A stretch of 64,000 bases of DNA from Streptomyces sp. NBC_00443 (GTDB taxonomy: Bacteria > Actinomycetota > Actinomycetes > Streptomycetales > Streptomycetaceae), in contig NZ_CP107917.1 of the NCBI RefSeq assembly GCF_036014175.1, positions 6,758,001 through 6,822,000 of the forward strand, written 5' to 3'. The notes below the pieces were generated by a model, which was given only the letters and a program-made list of their open reading frames with translations, was not told the origin of the DNA and did no database searches. Positions 59,424-64,000 of this stretch are shown piece by piece. A program made the position numbers and the translations under genes. How positions within the stretch are numbered: position 1 is the stretch's first letter; the number at the start of each line of letters is the position of its first letter.

Positions 59424-60524
59424 CTACTCGGCCTCCGCCGTCTCCGGCGTCTCGGCAGCCTCTGCCGCCTCCGATTCCTTCGGCTGCTCCGGCAGCTCCG
59501 CCGCCAGTGCCGCGGCGGCCTGCACCATCGGCAGGGCCAGCATGCCCCCGGCACCCTCTCCGACCTTCACACCCTGGTCGAGCAGGGGCTCCAGGGCCAT
59601 CCGGTCCAGTGCCTTCGCCTGACCCGGCTCCCCGCTGTTGTGCGCGGCCAGCCACCAGTCCGGCGCCCGGAACGCGATCCGCTGTCCCACCAGGGCGCAG
59701 GCGGCGACGACCACCCCGTCCAGCACGACCGGCATCTTCCGCACCGCGCTCTGCAGCAGGAACCCGGTGATCGCCGCGAGATCGGCCCCGCCCACCGTCG
59801 CGAGCAGCTGCAACTGGTCCCCGAGCACGGGCCGGGCCCGGCGCAACGCGTCCCGGATCGCCGCGCACTTGCGCATCCACACCAGGTCGTCGATGGCCAG
59901 TCCGCCCCGCCCGGTGACCACGGACGCGTCGGTTCCGCACAGCGCGGCGACCAGCACCCCCGCCGCCGTGGTCCCGCCGACGCTCACATCGCCGAGCACC
60001 ACCAGATCCGTACCGGAGTCGGCCTCCTCGTCGGCCACCGCCACCCCGGCCAGGAAGGCGGCCTCCGCCTCCTCGGCCGTCAGCGCGTCCTCGACGTCGA
60101 TACGGCCGCTGCCGCGCCGCACCCGATGCCGTACGACCGCCTCCGGCAGCGACTCCGGGTCGCAGTCCAGGGCCATGTCGACGATCCGCACCGGAACCCC
60201 GGCCCGCCGCGCGAGCACCGACACGGGCCGGCCGCCCTCGAGGATCTCCCGCACCAACTCCCCGGCGCTGCCCGCCGCCCGCGCCGACACGCCGAGCTCG
60301 GCCACGCCGTGGTCGCCGGCGAACAGCACGACCCGCGGCTGTTCGATCGGCCGTACCGGCACCGCGGACTGTGCGGCCGCCAGCCACTCACCCAGTTCGT
60401 CGAGGCGGCCCAGCGCTCCGGGCGGCACGATCTGACGTTCACGGCGCGCCTCTGCGTCACGGCGCACCCCTCCGTCGGGGCGCTCGATCAGATCAGTGAA
60501 GTCGTCGAGATTAAGCGAGCTCAT
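59424..60524 (-). CDS. cobT: nicotinate-nucleotide--dimethylbenzimidazole phosphoribosyltransferase
   Basis: A 366-residue enzyme that makes alpha-ribazole phosphate, the lower ligand of cobalamin. Conserved are PPGALGRLDELGEWLA, VVLFAGDHGVAELGVSA, GDVSVGGTTAAGVLVAAL, GGADLAAITGFLLQSAV, and KVGEGAGGMLALPMVQAAA with the catalytic Glu in VGEGAG. An acidic, Ala/Glu-rich tail (ESEAAEAAETPETAEAE) extends beyond the family end. The ATG at 60524 matches the usual N-terminus. It acts between synthesis of the base and CobS. Confidence 0.94.
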   Translation of the reverse strand: MSSLNLDDFTDLIERPDGGVRRDAEARRERQIVPPGALGRLDELGEWLAAAQSAVPVRPIEQPRVVLFAGDHGVAELGVSARAAGSAGELVREILEGGRPVSVLARRAGVPVRIVDMALDCDPESLPEAVVRHRVRRGSGRIDVEDALTAEEAEAAFLAGVAVADEEADSGTDLVVLGDVSVGGTTAAGVLVAALCGTDASVVTGRGGLAIDDLVWMRKCAAIRDALRRARPVLGDQLQLLATVGGADLAAITGFLLQSAVRKMPVVLDGVVVAACALVGQRIAFRAPDWWLAAHNSGEPGQAKALDRMALEPLLDQGVKVGEGAGGMLALPMVQAAAALAAELPEQPKESEAAEAAETPETAEAE

Positions 60525-60741
60525 TCGCCGAACAGTACCGGCACTGGTCGAACAGAACGGCGCCACATGGCCCCCACGGGCTCCGCCACGTCCCCGCCCC
60601 ATCCGAGCGACGTCGTTGCACCCAAGATCGCCATCCCATACGTTCCGTTTTGCCGTGGATTGTCGGGGCATGCTCGCACCACCCGCCGTCCGCCTCCGCC
60701 GTACGCCCCCCCGCGTACGCCCTCGTGCCCGGGAGCCGCCC

Positions 60742-61614
60742 ATGACCGCGACCGCCCGCTCCGAACGACGCCGCGCCGACTGCGCGTTCACCTTGTCCAG
60801 ATGCCGGGAGCACAGCTACGTCCCCCGCCATCTGCGGCTCACACGGCTGCCGTACCGCCACCTGAGAGCCGCGGCCCGCGCGGCGCTGGCCTTCCCCGAG
60901 CCGGAGAGCTGGCTGGACGTGGGCACGGGATACGCCCGCTTCCCGGAGGTGGCGAAGGAACTCTTCCCGTACACGGCGTTCGACGGCCTCGACCTGACCC
61001 ACCGCGTCCTGGACGCCCGCGTCGCCGAGCGGGTGGAGGAGGCCCACGTCGGCCACCTCACGGACCCCCGCATCACCGCCCGGCTGCGGGCCCGCTACGA
61101 CATCGTCAGCATGTTCCGCCACCTGGAACACGCCCAGGACCCCCGCAAGGAACTGCGCGCCGCCCTCACGGTCCTGCGCCCGGGCGGCCACCTCCTCCTC
61201 GAACTGCCCAACCCGCGGGGCGTGTTCGCCTTCCTGCTCGGCAGGTGGTGGATCCCGCACAGCCGCCCGGGCCACCTGCACCTGCTGCCCCTGAAAACCC
61301 TCCGCGAGGAGCTCCAGGCCCTGGGCTGCACCGTGCTCTCGGCGGACCGCCGCGCCACGCACATCCCGTACGACTTCGCGGCCTTCACCTCACTGGTGCT
61401 GACGCACCTGCTGCCCGCGCCCCTGTCCCGGGCGAGCGCACCCCTGGTCGGCGTGGCCTGGGCGCTGGACCACCTCCTGGCCCCCGTGGTGCGCCGCACC
61501 CGTCTGTCGAACACGTACCGCGTCATCGCCCGCAAGGAGCCGGCCGCACAGCCGACCGCACCAGCGGCCGTTCTGCCGATCGTGCAGCCGACCCCACCGC
61601 CCTCAGCCGCGTAG
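60742..61614 (+). CDS. class I SAM-dependent methyltransferase
   Basis: A 290-residue methyltransferase. The SAM-binding motif I appears as SWLDVGTGYARFPEVAKELF, with motif II in FDGLDLTHRVLDARV and the later ALTVLRPGGHLLLELPNPRGVFAFL. A helical C-terminal part and a Pro-rich tail follow. The acceptor is unknown; the LPNPRG motif occurs in methyltransferases acting on quinone-like or sugar substrates. The start at 60742 has GGGAG 6 nt upstream; an ATG at 60670 is possible. Its 3' end overlaps the cobU fusion gene by 12 nt in the convergent direction. Confidence 0.82.
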   Translation: MTATARSERRRADCAFTLSRCREHSYVPRHLRLTRLPYRHLRAAARAALAFPEPESWLDVGTGYARFPEVAKELFPYTAFDGLDLTHRVLDARVAERVEEAHVGHLTDPRITARLRARYDIVSMFRHLEHAQDPRKELRAALTVLRPGGHLLLELPNPRGVFAFLLGRWWIPHSRPGHLHLLPLKTLREELQALGCTVLSADRRATHIPYDFAAFTSLVLTHLLPAPLSRASAPLVGVAWALDHLLAPVVRRTRLSNTYRVIARKEPAAQPTAPAAVLPIVQPTPPPSAA

Positions 61615-62805
61615 CACCAACGCCTGCCCGGCCACCACCAGCAGCACCTGCTCGCACTCCCCGGCGAACGCGGCGTTCAGCCGCCCCAACTCGTCGCGGT
61701 AGCGCCGCCCCGACGCCGTCGCCGGCACGATCCCCGACCCCACCTCGTTCGACACGGCGACCACGGTCCGCCGGGTGCCCCGCACCGCCTGCGTCAACTC
61801 CCGCACCCGCTCCCGCAGTGCCTTCTCCCCGCCCTCCGCCCACACCGCGTCGTCCCAGGCCCCGACGGCGTCCATGGCGTCCGTCAGCCACAGGGACAGA
61901 CAGTCGACGAGCAGCGGCGGCCCGTCCCCGGCCAGCAGCGGCACCAGGTCGCACGTCTCGGTCGTACGCCACGACCCCGGCCGGCGCTCGCGGTGCGTGG
62001 CGACCCGTGCCGCCCACTCGGTGTCCCCGCCCCGGGTGCCCCCGGTCGCCACGTACAGGACGTCGGGGAACGCCTCCAGCCGCCGCTCCGCCTCCACCGA
62101 CTTCCCGGACCGGGCCCCGCCCAGCACCAGGGTCCGCCGCGGCACGTCCGGCACGTCCTCGTACGCCCCCACCTCCAGCGTCGTCCCGTCCGGCACGGCC
62201 CGAGCGCCCGCCGCGGCCAGCCGCCGTCGCAGCTCGGCGCCCGGCGGCACGTCGTGATCCAGATGTACGGCGATGACGTCCGTCGTCGGCCCGACGGCCC
62301 CCACCGCCCGCAGCTTGGCCAGCGCGTCCGGTCGCCCCACGACATCGGCGACCACCATGTCGTACATCCCGACGGCCCCCTCCTCCAGACCGGCCGGCGC
62401 GCCCTCCGGCGGCAGATACAGCAGCCGCTGCCCGTCCGGGCCGATCACCGCGTACCCCGTGCCCGGATGGTCCATCGCCACCGCCCGCACCCGATGCCCC
62501 GTCAGCAGCGCCAACTCCTGCCCGTCCGGCACCCGCCCGGGCTGTGGCAGGCCGGAGGGCACCTCGACGGCGGGACCGTTGTGCGGATGCGAAAGCAGCA
62601 CCTGCCGTACGTTCGCCAGCGAACGCCCCGCCCGAGCCGCCGCGAACGCCGCCCCGGGCGTCAGATCGAGCAGCAGCGCCCCGTCCACGAGCAACGAGGT
62701 CGCAGCCCGCGCGTCGTCCCCGAGCGCGCTCGCACAAGCCGCGCACGGACAGTCGGGGCGGGGGAGTCCCGCGGGGGCACCGGTGCCGAGGAGAGTGAGT
62801 TCCAC
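61603..62805 (-). CDS. cobU: metallo-beta-lactamase-fold / CobU fusion
   Basis: A 400-residue protein in two parts. Residues 1-215 have a metallo-beta-lactamase-like fold (MELTLLGTGAPAGLPRPDCPCAAC, LLLDLTPGAA, VLLSHPHNGPAVEVPSGL, IAVHLDHDVPPGAE). The usual HxHxDH is degraded to SHPHN, so metal hydrolase activity is doubtful. Residues 222-400 are CobU: the P-loop TLVLGGARSGKSVEAERRL, VLYVATGGTRGGDTEWAARVATHRERRP, LLVDCLSLWLTDAM and VAVSNEVGSGIVPATASGR. CobU phosphorylates adenosylcobinamide and transfers GMP to it. The fusion suggests a linked function in corrinoid salvage. Confidence 0.9.
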   Translation of the reverse strand: MELTLLGTGAPAGLPRPDCPCAACASALGDDARAATSLLVDGALLLDLTPGAAFAAARAGRSLANVRQVLLSHPHNGPAVEVPSGLPQPGRVPDGQELALLTGHRVRAVAMDHPGTGYAVIGPDGQRLLYLPPEGAPAGLEEGAVGMYDMVVADVVGRPDALAKLRAVGAVGPTTDVIAVHLDHDVPPGAELRRRLAAAGARAVPDGTTLEVGAYEDVPDVPRRTLVLGGARSGKSVEAERRLEAFPDVLYVATGGTRGGDTEWAARVATHRERRPGSWRTTETCDLVPLLAGDGPPLLVDCLSLWLTDAMDAVGAWDDAVWAEGGEKALRERVRELTQAVRGTRRTVVAVSNEVGSGIVPATASGRRYRDELGRLNAAFAGECEQVLLVVAGQALVLRG

Positions 62806-62918
62806 GGAACCGATTTTCGCGTGTCGGCGCGGGTCTCGCGCATCCGGCTAGGCTCAGGACAGGAGCCGGACCATGATCCGGCTCCTACTCTGCACGTGCC
62901 GACACCTTGGAGGCGTAC

Positions 62919-63128
62919 ATGGCGGCATGGACGTGGCGGTTCGAGAAGGCCGACGGGGCGGAGGTCCAGCCCGCGGTGCAGCCCGAGGAGTTCACCACCC
63001 AGGGGGACGCCGAGTCGTGGATCGGGGAGCACTGGAAGGCACTGCTCGAGGGCGGTGCGGACCAGGTACGGCTGCTCGAGGACTCCACGGAGATCTACGG
63101 GCCGATGAACCTGCACGCCGAGGCGTAG
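62919..63128 (+). CDS. small conserved acidic protein
   Basis: A 69-residue protein: AAWTWRFEKADGAEVQPAVQ, then FTTQGDAESWIGEHWKALLEGG and DQVRLLEDSTEIYGPMNLHA. It is a compact acidic alpha/beta protein that is widespread in Streptomyces, with no assigned function as far as I know. GGAGG lies 5 nt before the ATG at 62919. It is flanked by its own terminator, so it is a single-gene unit. Confidence 0.82.
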   Translation: MAAWTWRFEKADGAEVQPAVQPEEFTTQGDAESWIGEHWKALLEGGADQVRLLEDSTEIYGPMNLHAEA

Positions 63129-63137
63129 CGCGCACGG

Positions 63138-63163
63138 GGGCGAGGGCATTGCGGCCCTCGCCC
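63138..63163. terminator. bidirectional terminator
   Basis: 10-bp stem GGGCGAGGGC/GCCCTCGCCC with a 6-nt loop between the convergent small protein and protease genes. Confidence 0.8.
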
Positions 63164-63169
63164 ACCCCG

Positions 63170-64000
63170 TCACTGCTCACCCAGCGTCACATCCACCGTC
63201 TTCTCACTGCCGTTGCGGGTGTACGTCACCTTCGTCCGCTCGCCGGGCTTGTCGGCGGCCAGCGCCTCGGACAGCGAGGTGATGGTGGTGATGTCCGTGT
63301 CGCCCAGCCGGGTGATGATGTCCCCCGGCGCCAGACCGGCCTTGTCGGCTGCGCCGCCCGTCTGCACCTTGACGACGGCGACGCCGGCGGCCTGGTAGTC
63401 GTCGTTCACGACCGTACGGGCCGTGATGCCGAGCGCCGCCCGGCCCGAGTCGGTGACCCTGCCGTCCTTGATGATCTGGTCGGCGATCGTCTGCACCGCC
63501 GTCGCCGGGATGGCGAACCCGATGCCGGGCGCGGCGCTGTCCCCGAGGCCGGGGTCGGTGGCGGCGAGGGTCGGGATGCCGATGACCCGGCCGTCGAGGT
63601 TCACCAGGGCGCCACCGCTGTTGCCGGGGTTGATGGCGGCCGACGTCTGCACCATGTTGGCGATCGTCGCGCCCGTACCGCCGTTGTCGCTGCCCTCGGT
63701 GACGGTCCGTCCGGTCGCCGAGACGATGCCCTGCGTCACGCTGGACGCCAGCCCGAGGGGTGAGCCCATCGCCAGCACGATCTGCCCGACCTCGACCTCG
63801 GCGGAGTCCCCGAGCGTCGCCGCCTTCAGCCCGTCCGGCATGTCGTCCAGCTTGATGACGGCGAGGTCCTGCTGCGGGTACGAGGACACGAGCCGCGCGG
63901 TGACTTCGTCCTCGCGGTTCGCGATCGTCACACGGAAGGTCTTCTCGTCCCCGACGACGTGTGCGTTGGTGACGATGTGCCCCTGGCCGTCGTAGACCAC
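63170..64000 (-). CDS. HtrA/DegP-like serine protease with PDZ domain, 5' end cut by window edge
   Basis: The C-terminal 276 residues of a trypsin-like protease. The catalytic His is in IVTNAHVV (residue 14 of this fragment), Asp in PQQDLAVIKL (residue 45) and Ser in AINPGNSGGALVNLDGR. A PDZ domain fills the last 90 residues (GITARTVVNDDYQAAGVAVVKVQ, GLAPGDIITRLGDTDI). HtrA proteins degrade or refold misfolded exported proteins. Relatives in Streptomyces have an N-terminal cytoplasmic Pro/Gln-rich part and one membrane helix, both expected beyond the right edge. Confidence 0.93.
   Translation of the reverse strand: MVYDGQGHIVTNAHVVGDEKTFRVTIANREDEVTARLVSSYPQQDLAVIKLDDMPDGLKAATLGDSAEVEVGQIVLAMGSPLGLASSVTQGIVSATGRTVTEGSDNGGTGATIANMVQTSAAINPGNSGGALVNLDGRVIGIPTLAATDPGLGDSAAPGIGFAIPATAVQTIADQIIKDGRVTDSGRAALGITARTVVNDDYQAAGVAVVKVQTGGAADKAGLAPGDIITRLGDTDITTITSLSEALAADKPGERTKVTYTRNGSEKTVDVTLGEQ

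Noticed and set aside
59175..62276. A 1033-codon plus-strand frame over cobT and cobU
   Set aside because: Crosses genes on both strands and has no coherent protein features.
57280..62900. Cobalamin riboswitch searched upstream of cobS, cobT and the cobU fusion
   Set aside because: I could not find a convincing B12-box or conserved core in the short upstream regions.
1..64000. tRNA, rRNA, insertion sequences, attachment sites
   Set aside because: No cloverleaf, rRNA-like sequence, transposase or terminal inverted repeats recognised by eye.

Overview
The window is ordinary Streptomyces core chromosome. Coding sequence is very high in G+C, GTG starts are frequent, and the gene set is typical of the genus: eukaryote-type glutamine synthetase glnII and GSI glnA, lipA/lipB, homodimeric aceE, a two-lipoyl-domain sucB with lpd and pepA, and late cobalamin genes. 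I see no rRNA, tRNA, CRISPR array, insertion sequence or prophage.

Layout. 1-3.5 kb: the edge of a metal-dependent hydrolase gene, a frameshifted regulator-like membrane protein, a frameshifted TPR protein and a lipoprotein. 3.6-9.2 kb: a DUF1996 secreted protein with a Q/D/N tandem repeat, a two-component system, an NAD-dependent epimerase, a frameshifted winged-helix regulator and a possible Cys-Cys leader peptide in front of it. 9.3-20.9 kb: glnII and glnA, each with a readable four-box GlnR site. Between them lie a secreted Gly/Ala-repeat protein, an ArsC-like protein, an AlkZ-like protein, a DUF2252 protein, a decayed phosphotransferase, a hydrolase, and htpX with pspAB. 21-27.9 kb: an RDD protein, a DUF4191 protein, lipA, lipB, an NsdA-like regulator and a flavin oxidoreductase. 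28-36 kb: a TIGR01777 protein, a GNAT acetyltransferase, a MarP-like protease, a PGRP-type amidase, a FemAB-like transferase and a WYL regulator. 36-51 kb: aceE, a very long P-type ATPase with a split N-terminus, a GntR regulator lacking a normal start codon, sucB, lpd and pepA. 51.4-57.3 kb: a four-gene plus-strand block that looks like a Pel/galactosaminogalactan-type exopolysaccharide locus. 57.3-62.8 kb: cobS, cobT and a metallo-beta-lactamase-fold/CobU fusion, interspersed with membrane proteins and a methyltransferase. 63-64 kb: a small protein and the C-terminal part of an HtrA-like protease.

How it works together. lipB and lipA make the lipoyl cofactor carried by sucB, whose E2 works with aceE (E1) and lpd (E3), so most of the lipoate economy sits in one window. 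glnII and glnA share GlnR control. The most interesting block is 51.4-57.3 kb: an Agd3/CE18-like secreted deacetylase, a PelF-like glycosyltransferase, a polytopic membrane protein in the PelG position and a spherulin-4/Sph3-like hydrolase, the last three translationally coupled by 4-nt overlaps. Several genes are interrupted by single-base frameshifts, two of them in C/G runs. These may be sequencing errors or real decay, and should be checked before any biology is built on them.
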